A stretch of DNA of 64,000 nucleotides from Rugosimonospora sp040255525 (GTDB lineage: Bacteria > Actinomycetota > Actinomycetes > Mycobacteriales > Micromonosporaceae), in NCBI GenBank assembly GCA_040255525.1, contig JBDZVD010000005.1, positions 67,033 through 131,032 on the forward strand, given 5' to 3'. Position numbers and translations under genes: made by a program. This document shows, one piece after another, positions 17,364-26,080 of this stretch; the first letter of the stretch is position 1, and every line of letters starts with the position of its first letter. The notes below the pieces were generated by a model. It was not told the origin of the DNA. It made no database searches and saw nothing but the letters and a program-made list of their open reading frames with translations.

Positions 17364-18414
17364 CCCCCTCGGGGGTCACCGCGGTCGGGGGTGCCGGAAT
17401 CCTGACCATCCGGGGTGCCGGGCCGGTCGATTCGCGGACCACCAGATCCACTGCGATGGTCTCCTGGACGAGACGGGACGGTCCCTCGGCGAGCAGGTGG
17501 TCTATCAGCACCTCCGCCGCGCGGGCGCCGAGCCGGACGACGTCCTGCCGGACGGTACTCAATCTCGGACGGATGTACCCTGCGAGGTGGATATCGTCGA
17601 ACCCGATGACGCTGATGTCCGCCGGCACCCGCAGCCCGGCCTCCTCCACCGCGGCCAACGCTCCGATGGCGCTCAGGTCGTTGGCCGCGAACACCGCGGT
17701 GCAACCCGTGCCGCGTGCCAGCAGTTCCCGGGCGGCCCGGAAGCCGTCCTCCTCCAGGAAGCCACCGGGGACCACCAGGTCGTCTTCCTCCGGGATACCG
17801 GCCGCCGCCAGCGCCTGCCGGTAGCCGGCGAGCCGGGCCGCCGTGACGGTCAGCCCATCCGGGCCGGCCAGGTGGGCGATGCGGTGGTGGCCAAGAGAGA
17901 TCAGATGTTCGGTCGCCAGCCTCGCACCCGCCCGGTGGTCGCTCTGCACTACCGACGCCGTGGCAAGCTGGGTTTCCCGGTCCACGGTCACCACAGGCAG
18001 TCCGGCGGTGACCGCCGCGATCCGGTCCGGGCTCAGCCGTGCGCCGGCGAAGATGATCCCGTCGACCTGCTTGCGGCGCAGCGCCGCGAGGTCCTGCCAC
18101 AGCCGGATCTGGTCGTCAGCGCTGTCGCTGAGCAGTACCAGATGACCGCGGGCACAGGCGACCTGCTCAATTCCCTTGATCAGCTCGGGGAAGAACGGGT
18201 TGGTGATGTCCGGAACGATGACCGCGATCGTCTGAGTGCTCTTGGCCAGCAGGCTTCGCGCCAGGTCGTTGGGTTGGTAGCCGAGATCCTGGGCGGCACG
18301 CAGCACCCGCGAGCGGGTGGCCTTGGCAATCCGCCCGGTGCCGTTGAGCGCGCGCGAGACTGTCGCGATGCTCACCCCCGCGGCGCGGGCCACTTCGTGG
18401 ATCGTCGTGCGCAT
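17347..18414 (-). CDS. LacI-family repressor of the leftward sugar operon
   Basis: This 355-aa protein has the classic N-terminal HTH TIHEVARAAGVSIATVSRAL and hinge PNDLARSLLAKST. A periplasmic-binding-like effector domain follows (TIAVIVPDITNPFFPELIKGI through VIGFDDIHLAGYIRPRLSTV). It is the first gene of an eight-gene leftward operon, so it probably regulates itself. Two near-identical 16-bp palindromes (18427-18442 and 18495-18510) lie just upstream and are the likely operators. The effector is probably the imported sugar or its phosphate. Confidence 0.93.
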   Translation of the reverse strand: MRTTIHEVARAAGVSIATVSRALNGTGRIAKATRSRVLRAAQDLGYQPNDLARSLLAKSTQTIAVIVPDITNPFFPELIKGIEQVACARGHLVLLSDSADDQIRLWQDLAALRRKQVDGIIFAGARLSPDRIAAVTAGLPVVTVDRETQLATASVVQSDHRAGARLATEHLISLGHHRIAHLAGPDGLTVTAARLAGYRQALAAAGIPEEDDLVVPGGFLEEDGFRAARELLARGTGCTAVFAANDLSAIGALAAVEEAGLRVPADISVIGFDDIHLAGYIRPRLSTVRQDVVRLGARAAEVLIDHLLAEGPSRLVQETIAVDLVVRESTGPAPRMVRIPAPPTAVTPEGGAARA

Positions 18415-18426
18415 GCTGCCCTCCGG

Positions 18427-18442
18427 CGCAAAGGTTTACGCG
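18427..18442. promoter_or_regulatory. LacI-type operator, proximal copy
   Basis: The sequence CGCAAAGGTTTACGCG lies 13 bp before the lacI start at 18414. It fits the CGnAAAnnTTTnCG form of LacI-family operators and matches the distal copy at 18495 in 14 of 16 bases. Confidence 0.6.
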
Positions 18443-18494
18443 CTCTTTAAGCCGGAGAGTCTGTCCTGGCCTGGGCAACAGTGTCAACTGTTTG

Positions 18495-18510
18495 CGCAAA
18501 GGTTTTCGCA
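18495..18510. promoter_or_regulatory. LacI-type operator, distal copy
   Basis: The sequence CGCAAAGGTTTTCGCA is the second site in the 500-bp gap (18415-18914) between the two lacI genes. The 68-bp centre spacing to the first copy would allow looping or two-step binding. The rest of the gap, 18511-18914, shows no gene or other clear feature. Confidence 0.6.
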
Positions 18511-18914
18511 GCTGTTCGGTCCGGCCAGCTCGCGAGCCGCTCCTGCACCTCCACCCCAGGAGTGGGGTGACCGGCCGAGGAAAGCCACGTTGATGTGGGC
18601 GCGGCGGACGTGATCGCCGCCGGCTACCTACCCGGCCGGTGGGTGCGGTGGGTACGGCGGTTGAGCGGGCACGACCGGACAAGGCAATGGCGACGATGGG
18701 TTACGGGCCGTACGGCAGCGGCCTTCGCGTTCGCAACAGCTCGCGCGCATCGGCCGTTTGCTCTGGCGTCCGCCGCCGACCGCGTGCCAAACCGCCGCGC
18801 TGATCGCGGTTTGCCGGTTGGGCGACGCCGGGTCACACCTGCCGCGCGGCCTCCGGTGGAAGCACCACGTCGGCGTCGAGGTGGTCCGCCGGCCACGCGG
18901 ATCGCGGGCATGCT

Positions 18915-19934
18915 TCACGACGGTGGCGCCGTGGAGCCACGCACGACCAGATGGGTTGGCAACACGACGTTCGCCGGCTCGGTCCCTTTTTTGAGAACGT
19001 CGACGACCATACGGGCCGCCGTTTCGCCGAACAGGTGGACCGGTTGGCGCACCGTGGTCAGATCGGACAGCTCCGCCATCGGGTGATCGTCGATGCCGAC
19101 GATGGAGACGTCCGAGGGAATCCGCAACCCCATCCGACGTAGCGAGCGCATGGCGCCGATGGCGATCTCGTCGGAGAAGGCGAAGACGGCCGTCGGCGGC
19201 TGTTCGAGGCTGAGCAACTGGTCCATCGCCCGGGCGCCACCGTCGAGGGAGAAGTCGACCCGCACCTCGAGCTGCGGATCGAACGGTATTTTCGCCGCGG
19301 CGAGGGCCCGCCGGTAACCCGTCTCCCGCCCGGTGTCGGGTTGGCGGGTCTCCCCCTCAGGGCCGACGATGCGGATGATGCCGATGCGTCGATGCCCCAC
19401 CCGGATGAGGTGGTCGACCGCCTGGCGACCCGCTTTCGCCTCGTCCACGGCGACGTACGGGTAGCCGCGTACCCGGCTGCCGGCCATGACGATCGGGACG
19501 TTCATGGTGTCGAGCCGTTCCCGCTGCTCGTCGGTGACTGGTACGGCGATCAGTATCGCGGCGTCGACCTTCCGGCGCGCGGGAAGCTCAGCGAAGAAGG
19601 CGTTGCGGTCCGCCGTGCCGGTAACGCGGTAGAACAGCAGATCCAGGCCGGCGGCCCGGAGTACGGGTTCAGCGCTGCACAGCACCGCATAGTAGAACCA
19701 GCTCTCCGTCTCCGGCACCACCACGGCAACTTTGCGTGTGGTCCGGGTGGCCAGACCGGAGGCTTCGGGGGAGATCACATACGACAGCTCCTCGGCGATG
19801 GCCCCAATCCGCCGCCGCGTGGCGCCAGAGACGCCCGGCGCACCGGAAAGTGCCCGGGAGACCGTCGAGACCGACACCCTCGCCAGGCGCGCAACATCCT
19901 GCATGTTCGGGGCGCGCCGCGAACCGTCCGTCAT
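18915..19934 (-). CDS. LacI-family repressor of the rightward glycosidase operon
   Basis: This 339-aa protein uses ATG 19934. Its HTH reads NMQDVARLARVSVSTVSRAL with SGAPGVSGATRRRIGAIAEELSY behind it. The effector domain includes VAVVVPETESWFYYAVL and VSIVGIDDHPMAELSDLTTVRQP. It is divergent from the GH13/GH2/transporter operon, and three kinds of LacI-type site lie between them. It shares no obvious close relation with the other lacI in the window. Likely effector: the sugar handled by the GH13 or GH2 enzymes. The longer opening upstream of 19934 covers operator DNA and was not used. Confidence 0.92.
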   Translation of the reverse strand: MTDGSRRAPNMQDVARLARVSVSTVSRALSGAPGVSGATRRRIGAIAEELSYVISPEASGLATRTTRKVAVVVPETESWFYYAVLCSAEPVLRAAGLDLLFYRVTGTADRNAFFAELPARRKVDAAILIAVPVTDEQRERLDTMNVPIVMAGSRVRGYPYVAVDEAKAGRQAVDHLIRVGHRRIGIIRIVGPEGETRQPDTGRETGYRRALAAAKIPFDPQLEVRVDFSLDGGARAMDQLLSLEQPPTAVFAFSDEIAIGAMRSLRRMGLRIPSDVSIVGIDDHPMAELSDLTTVRQPVHLFGETAARMVVDVLKKGTEPANVVLPTHLVVRGSTAPPS

Positions 19935-19953
19935 GCCGCAGAGGATAGCAGGG

Positions 19954-19967
19954 CGCAAACGCTTGCG
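19954..19967. promoter_or_regulatory. LacI-type operator, perfect form
   Basis: The sequence CGCAAACGCTTGCG is a near-perfect palindrome of the CAA-n-CG-n-TTG LacI class. It sits 20 bp upstream of the lacI start at 19934, where it could repress the lacI promoter. Confidence 0.7.
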
Positions 19968-19996
19968 TTCTGAACAACCTGACGTGAGCAGGGCTC

Positions 19997-20026
19997 TTGA
20001 CACGCGCTCAGTCCCCGCTCTACTGT
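19997..20026 (+). promoter_or_regulatory. Sigma-70-like promoter of the GH13 operon
   Basis: TTGACA (19997-20002) and TACTGT (20021-20026) are separated by 18 bp. The operator begins five bases after the -10 box, where bound repressor would block initiation. The transcript would have a leader of about 120 bases before the GH13 start. Confidence 0.65.
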
Positions 20027-20030
20027 CCCC

Positions 20031-20044
20031 CGCAAGCGTTTGAG
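20031..20044. promoter_or_regulatory. LacI-type operator at the GH13 promoter start
   Basis: The sequence CGCAAGCGTTTGAG contains the CAA-n-CG-n-TTG core and overlaps the expected transcription start. It shares its core with the operator at 19954, so both probably bind the protein encoded at 18915-19934. Confidence 0.65.
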
Positions 20045-20097
20045 TGAAGTCGCCTCACGAGGCCCGCCGGCCAGCCGGATCGTTGCTTGACGCTGCG

Positions 20098-20147
20098 CAA
20101 GCGTTCACCTCAAGCATTCACCTCAAGCGTTCACCTCAAGCGTTTGG
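20098..20147 (+). repeat. Four tandem 13-bp half-operator repeats
   Basis: The unit CAAGCGTTCACCT occurs at 20098 and 20124, with one variant (CAAGCATTCACCT) at 20111 and a last copy at 20137 ending CAAGCGTTTGG. Each unit carries the half-site CAAGCGTT of the nearby LacI operators. Only the last copy regains the TTTG second half. The array lies in the leader just before the GH13 start. Confidence 0.75.
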
Positions 20148-20154
20148 AATCTTC

Positions 20155-21870
20155 ATGGCCGTGATGGAACCCGCGACCGTCCCGCCGGTCACGCCGCAAC
20201 AGGACGCCGAATGGTGGCGCGAGGCGGTCGTCTACCAGGTGTATCTGCGGTCGTTCGCGGACGGGAACGCGGACGGGATCGGCGACCTGGCCGGGTTGCG
20301 TGCCCGGCTGCCGTATCTCGTCGCGCTCGGCATCGACGCAATCTGGATCAACCCGTGGTACCCGTCGCCGATGGCCGACGGCGGCTACGACATCGCGGAC
20401 TTCCGGTCCATCGACCCAGTGTTCGGGACCCTCGCCGAGGCGGAGGCGTTACTCACCGAGGCCCGCACGGCCGGGCTGCGGGTACTGCTGGACCTGGTTC
20501 CCAACCACACCTCGGCGGCGCACCCGTGGTTCCAGGCGGCTCTGGCCGGCGATCCCGACGCCCGAGGGATGTACCACTTCCGCCCCGGCCGCGGCCCGGA
20601 CGGTGCCGAGCCGCCGAACGACTGGATGAGCGCGTTCGGCGGGTCCGCCTGGACCCGACAGACCACCCCCGACCACACGCCCGGACAGTGGTACCTGCAC
20701 CTGTTCTCGCCCCAGCAGCCCGACCTGAACTGGGACAACCCCGCGGTGCGGGCCGAGTTCCGTGACATCCTGCGGTTCTGGTTCGACCGTGGTGTGGACG
20801 GGTTCCGGATCGACGTGGCGCAGGGACTGGTCAAGGCACCCGGCCTACCCGACGGCGGGCCGGTGGAGTCGGTCACCTCACCGCACACCCGGCCGCACCC
20901 GGCCTGGGACCAGCTCGGCGTACACGACATCTACCGCAGCTGGCGAACGCTCGCCGACGGCTACGACCCACCGCGCGTGTTCGTCGCCGAGGCATGGGTG
21001 TCCAGCAACGAACGCCTGGCACGCTATGTTCAACCAGGCGGCCTGCACGCAGCCTTCCAGTTCGACCTGCTGCGAAGCCCGTGGCGGGCGGAGAACCTGC
21101 GCGCGGCCATCGACGGTGGACTGGGGACGGCGGCCACCATGGGTGCGCCGGCTACCTGGGTGCTGTCCAACCACGACGTGCCACGCCATGTCACTCGGTA
21201 CGGCCGCAGCCAGCCACCGTTCAGCAGAGAACCCGACTGGGAGCGGTTGCGGTTCGGCCGGGAGCCGGTCGACCTGGAGCTGGGCCGCCGCCGGGCCCGC
21301 GCGGCGGTGCTGTTGCTGGCCGCCCTCCCCGGCGGCATGTACGTGTACCAGGGCGACGAGCTCGGGCTCGACGAGGTCGAGGATATTCCGGACGGGATGC
21401 GGCAGGACCCGACGTGGGAGCAGCTCGGCCACACCGACCCCGGGCGGGACGGCTGCCGGGTCCCGCTGCCGTGGGACGGCAGGCAGCCGCCGTTCGGTTT
21501 CAGCGGCGCCGCGACGATTCCCTCTTGGCTGCCGCAGCCGGCGCGCTGGGCCGCGCTGACGGCGCAGCGGCAGCGGGACGACCCGGATTCCATGCTCAAC
21601 CTGTACCGGCGCGTGCTGCGGATCCGCCGCGCGCGGCTGCTGGGTGCCGGGGACCTGCACTGGCTGCCGGCCGCCGAGGGTGTGCTGGCGTTCCGCCACG
21701 GCGGGCTGGAGTGCTGGGTCAACGCCGGTGATCGACCGGTGCGGATCGATGGGGATGGAGCCCTGCTGCTGTGTTCGGATCCGCTGGTACGCGAGCCGCA
21801 ACAGTGGCTGCCCCCGGACACGGCGCTGTACCGTGCGGTCCCGGCCAACCCCGCCGGCGGTGCGGTGTGA
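20155..21870 (+). CDS. GH13 alpha-glucosidase / oligo-1,6-glucosidase-like
   Basis: This 571-aa cytoplasmic protein starts at ATG 20155 (ATG 20164 is equally possible; the ribosome site is weak). It follows GH13 order: WWREAVVYQVYLRSFAD, then DLVPNHTS, then GVDGFRIDVAQG. The nucleophile is D220, the acid/base is E279 in VFVAEAW, and the third carboxylate is D341 in LSNHDVPR. The final 70 residues form the C-terminal beta domain. It would hydrolyse imported alpha-glucosides. It overlaps the GH2 gene by 4 bp and is first in the operon. Confidence 0.93.
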   Translation: MAVMEPATVPPVTPQQDAEWWREAVVYQVYLRSFADGNADGIGDLAGLRARLPYLVALGIDAIWINPWYPSPMADGGYDIADFRSIDPVFGTLAEAEALLTEARTAGLRVLLDLVPNHTSAAHPWFQAALAGDPDARGMYHFRPGRGPDGAEPPNDWMSAFGGSAWTRQTTPDHTPGQWYLHLFSPQQPDLNWDNPAVRAEFRDILRFWFDRGVDGFRIDVAQGLVKAPGLPDGGPVESVTSPHTRPHPAWDQLGVHDIYRSWRTLADGYDPPRVFVAEAWVSSNERLARYVQPGGLHAAFQFDLLRSPWRAENLRAAIDGGLGTAATMGAPATWVLSNHDVPRHVTRYGRSQPPFSREPDWERLRFGREPVDLELGRRRARAAVLLLAALPGGMYVYQGDELGLDEVEDIPDGMRQDPTWEQLGHTDPGRDGCRVPLPWDGRQPPFGFSGAATIPSWLPQPARWAALTAQRQRDDPDSMLNLYRRVLRIRRARLLGAGDLHWLPAAEGVLAFRHGGLECWVNAGDRPVRIDGDGALLLCSDPLVREPQQWLPPDTALYRAVPANPAGGAV

Positions 21871-24644
21871 CCGGTGAGCCCATCGGGTCGGCGCTACCAG
21901 GCGGCGGTATGTGGTGCGAGCACCCGCTGCCCGACTGGTGGTTCACATCACGGCCCGCCGAAACAGGTCCGGAGTCGCTGCCCCCCGGTGCCTGGCGCCA
22001 GGTGCGCGTGCCACACCTCGCCGAGACCGGGCTGGACGACGTCCGTCGCGGAGGCAGCGTCACGTACCGCACCTCGGTGTCGCTGGACCCGGAAGCCGAC
22101 ACGCACCAGCTCCACTTCGAGGCGGTCAGCTACCGCTGCCGGGTCGCCATCGACGGCCGGCCGGTGGCCGAACACGAGGGTGCCTGGGACCCGTTCATTG
22201 TGGACATCCCGGTTGCCGACCAGCCGGAGCCGTTCCCTACCGGCCGCGCCGCGCACCAGGGCGGCCGGACCGTCGAGGTTGTCGTCACCGTCGAGATCGC
22301 GGACTACGCCGACGACAGCCCGTTGCACTTCCGCAGCCTGCTGCTCGGGTTCGTACCGGACACCGCCGGGCCGTTCGGTGGCCTGTGGCGCGCGGTGACG
22401 TACCGGTCGAGGCGCGGGCCGTACCTTCCCGACCTGCGAGTGGTGGCCGAACAGGACGATCCCGCAGTCCGGGTCACCTGGCGGCCACCGAGCGTGCCCG
22501 CAGCGGCACGGGTCGAGGTGAGCGTCGAATGCGCCGACGGGACGGTGGCGGCGACCGACACGGCGCCGGCAGCCGCCGGTGCAGTGCTGCTCTCCTGCCC
22601 GACGGCGGCGCGGTGGAGCCCGGAGGCTCCCGTACTGCACCTGGTGCGGGTCCGGTTGTTGGACACGGCCGGTGAGCTTCTCGACGAACAGGAGAGCCGG
22701 GTCGGCTTTCGCCAGGTCGCCGCCGACGGCCGGGCGATCCACTTGGACGGCACGCCCGTGTACCTGCGCGGCGTGTTGCACTGGGGCCACTACCCCGAAC
22801 TAGGGACGCCGGCGGCCGCCCCCGACCAGGTCCGCGCCGAGCTGGAACTGATCCGGTCGCTGGGCTTCAACGCGGTCAAGGTGTGCCTGTTCCTGGCGCC
22901 GAAGCACTTCTACGACGTGTGCGACGAGCTCGGGCTTCTGGTGTGGCAGGAGTTCCCACTATGGCTGCCCCGGGACAACGCTTACCTTTCCGAGCGGGTC
23001 CATGCCCAGTACCCCCGGCTGGTAGACATGGTGGCCGCGCACCCGAGCGTGGTACTGGTCAGCCTGGGCTGCGAGCTGGAGCGCACCGTACCGTCCGACC
23101 TCCTAGCCTGGGCGTACCAGCAGGTCCGGCAACGCATGCCGAACATCCTGATCTGCGCGAACAGCGGCTCTGGGGAGTGCTTCGGCGGTGGCCGGGACGC
23201 CCCCAGCGATATCTACGACTATCACTTCTACGCCGACCCGCATCAGCTCGACGAGCTGATGGCAGCGTTCACGGGCCAAGACCGCGAACCCCACCCCTGG
23301 CTGTTTGGGGAGTACAACGACGCGGACACCTGGCGCACCGCGGCCGACCTCGTCCCGCCCGGTGCAAGTACGCCGGCCTGGCTGTCACCCGACCCTGCCG
23401 TCAACGCGCTGCGGTCCGTGCATGCCGGCTTCGCTTCCGACCAGCAGGTGTACCGGCAAGCCGAGATCATCGCGGCGGAGGGTTACCCCGGTGAGGTGGC
23501 CGGGCTACGGGAACTGAGCCACCGGCAGGCACGGGACACCCGGAAGCTGGTGTGGGAGCTGACCCGGTCGCAGCCGGGAGTAAGCGGCTACATCGTCACC
23601 GTGCTCCGGGATGTGCCACCGACGACATCGGGGCTGCTCGACGATTATGGTGCGGTCAAGTTCGACGCGGCGGACATCGCCCGGTGCAACGCCGACGTGG
23701 TCCTCGCGGTACGGGCGCCGCGCCGCCGCGCCTGGTACCGGGGCGGGGACCGGTTGCGGGTACTGGACCCGTTCAACATGGTCGACGGCGGCGTGCACGC
23801 GTTCGCGGTGCGGGTCGCCAACGCGGGCGGTAGCGCCGGGCCGGCCGAACTGGAAGTCCGGCTGTGCGCCGGGGGCCAGGTGCTCGTGGCGGACACCCGT
23901 GCCGTCACCGTGCCGGCGCACACCGTCCGCGAGGTGGCCGACATCGAATGGATGCCTGCACCCATCGGGGCCGACGGCACGGTTGCGGCGCGCCTGTCGG
24001 TCATCATGCGGCTGGCCGGTGTCGTGCTGTCCGCGAACGAGTGGCCGGTCCTGATCCACCCGGCGGCCGGCTGCGGCCGGCCGGTCCTGCTGCACGACCC
24101 GAGTGGCCGCCTCGACGGATTGGCCGAGATCCTCGGGGCTCGCCCGGTCCGCGACGAGGCGGAACTCGCGGCGACCCTGACGCCCGGCGTAGCGCTGGTG
24201 ACCACGGCGTACGGACCCCGGATCCGGGAGCTGACCGCGGCGCACGGCCTGCGCACCTTCGCCGCGGAGGACGGCCGGTACTTCCCGGTGCGCCCGGCGC
24301 CGTTCTGGCGGGAAAACGTCATGCGCATCCACCCGGACACCTGGCTGTCCGGCACGATGGCCGGCGAGCACGCCGGCATCCCGCTCGGTGCGGTGGCCGG
24401 CGACGGCTACATCCCCCGCGCCGAGATCACCCGCCGGGTCGGTGTGCACACGCCACTACTGACCCGGTACGACACGCGTACCTACGCGGTCGGTGCGCAC
24501 CTGTTCGAGTGGAGCGAGGGCGCAGGCCGTACCGCCGTATCGACGCTGCGACTTGCCGGGGGCACCGGCACCCAGCCGCGCACCGTCACCGATAACCCGA
24601 TGGCACTGGCCATCATCGGCGCCTACCTGCGGACGGACACCTGA
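21867..24644 (+). CDS. Glycoside hydrolase family 2-type protein
   Basis: This 925-aa protein starts at GTG 21867, overlapping the GH13 stop (GTGA). The N-terminal jelly roll (PLPDWWFTSRPAETG to about residue 180) and an Ig-like domain (about 200-300) lead into a TIM barrel. The barrel begins RAIHLDGTPVYLRGVLHWGHYPE. FNAVKVCLFLAPKHFYDVCDELGL and WQEFPLW are barrel strands. LVSLGCELERTVP holds the acid/base-position Glu where most GH2 enzymes have Asn-Glu, and WLFGEYNDADTWR holds the likely nucleophile. It has no signal peptide. The exact specificity (beta-mannosidase, glucuronidase or other) is unclear. Confidence 0.82.
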   Translation: MTGEPIGSALPGGGMWCEHPLPDWWFTSRPAETGPESLPPGAWRQVRVPHLAETGLDDVRRGGSVTYRTSVSLDPEADTHQLHFEAVSYRCRVAIDGRPVAEHEGAWDPFIVDIPVADQPEPFPTGRAAHQGGRTVEVVVTVEIADYADDSPLHFRSLLLGFVPDTAGPFGGLWRAVTYRSRRGPYLPDLRVVAEQDDPAVRVTWRPPSVPAAARVEVSVECADGTVAATDTAPAAAGAVLLSCPTAARWSPEAPVLHLVRVRLLDTAGELLDEQESRVGFRQVAADGRAIHLDGTPVYLRGVLHWGHYPELGTPAAAPDQVRAELELIRSLGFNAVKVCLFLAPKHFYDVCDELGLLVWQEFPLWLPRDNAYLSERVHAQYPRLVDMVAAHPSVVLVSLGCELERTVPSDLLAWAYQQVRQRMPNILICANSGSGECFGGGRDAPSDIYDYHFYADPHQLDELMAAFTGQDREPHPWLFGEYNDADTWRTAADLVPPGASTPAWLSPDPAVNALRSVHAGFASDQQVYRQAEIIAAEGYPGEVAGLRELSHRQARDTRKLVWELTRSQPGVSGYIVTVLRDVPPTTSGLLDDYGAVKFDAADIARCNADVVLAVRAPRRRAWYRGGDRLRVLDPFNMVDGGVHAFAVRVANAGGSAGPAELEVRLCAGGQVLVADTRAVTVPAHTVREVADIEWMPAPIGADGTVAARLSVIMRLAGVVLSANEWPVLIHPAAGCGRPVLLHDPSGRLDGLAEILGARPVRDEAELAATLTPGVALVTTAYGPRIRELTAAHGLRTFAAEDGRYFPVRPAPFWRENVMRIHPDTWLSGTMAGEHAGIPLGAVAGDGYIPRAEITRRVGVHTPLLTRYDTRTYAVGAHLFEWSEGAGRTAVSTLRLAGGTGTQPRTVTDNPMALAIIGAYLRTDT

Positions 24645-24721
24645 CGCACGGGCACCCGGCCCGGCGTGGCGCCGCCATACCGATCACCGACACACGCGGA
24701 AACGTATGAAGGAGCGCACGC

Positions 24722-25963
24722 ATGTTCAAGAAGAGAGTGGCCGCAGTCGCCGCCGCCGTGTCGGCGCTGGCGCTGACCGGGTGCGGGTTCGGCGGCGCCA
24801 GTAGTGTCGCCAGCAACGGGAAGGTGGTGCTCCGCTTCGCCACCCCGGACTCCGGCCCGGGCGCACAGCACCTGCAGGATGTAGTTGACGCTTACAACAA
24901 GTCGCAGAACCACATCGTGGTGAAGATGGAGGCGTACGGCGACGCCTTCGACCAGAAGCTGTCGTCGGAGATCGGCGCGGAGCAGGTGCCCGACATCCTG
25001 AAGATGTGGGACTTCCCGCTGTACCACTCCATCCTCATTCCGCTCAATGACTACATCAACAACCTGCCCGACAAGGACGACTTCTTCCCGACGCTGTTCA
25101 ACTACGCGAAGATGGATGGGAAGATCTACGGGTTCCCCACCGGGTACTCCACCCGTGCCATCTACTACAACACCGACCTAGCGAAGCGGGCGGGGTTGAC
25201 CCCGTCGCCGACCTGGAGCAGCCAGGACTACGCGACCTGGGTGAAGAAGATCGGCAGCCTGGGCGGCAACATCTACGGCGGGGACCAACCGACCAACCCC
25301 GACCCGTACGCGTTCGAGTCGTTCCTGTTCTCCAATGGCGGCCAGTGGCTCGACGACGCCGGCAAGCCCGTGGTGAACTCACCGCAGAACGTCCAGGTCA
25401 TCAAGTTCCTGCACGACCTGGCCTACTCGCCGCAGACCGGCAGGTACGTCCACAAGCACCCATCCTCCGAGGACCTCTCCGCGACGTTCATGTCGGGACA
25501 GCTCGGCACCTTCGAGTTCGGCAAGTGGTTCACGGACACCTTCACCAAGAACAAGACGCCGTACGGCATCCTGCCGATGTTCAGTTTCAACGGGAAGGCG
25601 CCCCAAAGCGTGGTACACGCCTCCTTCCTGTCGGTGTACAAGAACACCAAGCACGAGAAGGAAGTACTGGACTTCATCACCTGGTTCAGCAGCAAGGCGA
25701 ACGTGACGAAAGCCGCCAGCTACGACCTGCCGGTACGCAAGTCGGTCACCGAGAGCCTCGACCTGGCCAAGGACCCGATCAACAAGCCGTTCCTGGACGT
25801 GCTGAACAACTCGGTGGGCACCACGTCGTCGATGCTGAAGAACGACAAGTGGCCGGATATCAGCACGGACATCGCCGCCACGCTGGAGGCCATCTTCTCC
25901 AACAAGACGGTCGACGTGCAGCACCAGCTCGACGACCTGCAAAAGAAGTTGCAGTCCCGGTAA
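24722..25963 (+). CDS. Sugar-binding lipoprotein of second ABC importer
   Basis: This 413-aa protein starts at ATG 24722, preceded by AAGGAG at 24708-24713. The signal peptide ends in a lipobox (ALALTGC, Cys about residue 21). The rest fits family 1 solute-binding proteins: VVLRFATPDSGPGAQHLQDVV and KIYGFPTGYSTRAIYYNTDLA. It binds the sugar outside the cell and works with the two permeases that follow. The 77-bp gap after the GH2 gene could hold its own promoter, though none is clear. Confidence 0.92.
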   Translation: MFKKRVAAVAAAVSALALTGCGFGGASSVASNGKVVLRFATPDSGPGAQHLQDVVDAYNKSQNHIVVKMEAYGDAFDQKLSSEIGAEQVPDILKMWDFPLYHSILIPLNDYINNLPDKDDFFPTLFNYAKMDGKIYGFPTGYSTRAIYYNTDLAKRAGLTPSPTWSSQDYATWVKKIGSLGGNIYGGDQPTNPDPYAFESFLFSNGGQWLDDAGKPVVNSPQNVQVIKFLHDLAYSPQTGRYVHKHPSSEDLSATFMSGQLGTFEFGKWFTDTFTKNKTPYGILPMFSFNGKAPQSVVHASFLSVYKNTKHEKEVLDFITWFSSKANVTKAASYDLPVRKSVTESLDLAKDPINKPFLDVLNNSVGTTSSMLKNDKWPDISTDIAATLEAIFSNKTVDVQHQLDDLQKKLQSR

Positions 25964-25976
25964 CCGCCATGCCAGC

Positions 25977-26030
25977 GCCGGGCGGCGCGCACACCTGTCG
26001 CCCGGCCCGGCACGCTGTCGGGTGTGCCGG
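25977..26030 (+). terminator. Two adjacent hairpins between binding protein and permease
   Basis: GCCGGGCG (25977-25984) pairs with CGCCCGGC (25999-26006), and CCGGCAC (26007-26013) pairs with GTGCCGG (26024-26030). There is no T-run. Such stem-loops after binding-protein genes usually stabilise that part of the mRNA or partly stop transcription, giving more binding protein than permease. Confidence 0.55.
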
Positions 26031-26080
26031 CCCGGTGCCCGAGCCACGCCCGCTTACGCCACGCTCCCCGAGGGGGTCAC

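Noticed and set aside
20098..20147. CRISPR-like repeats
   Set aside because: Units are 13 bp, directly abutting with no spacers, and carry operator half-sites.
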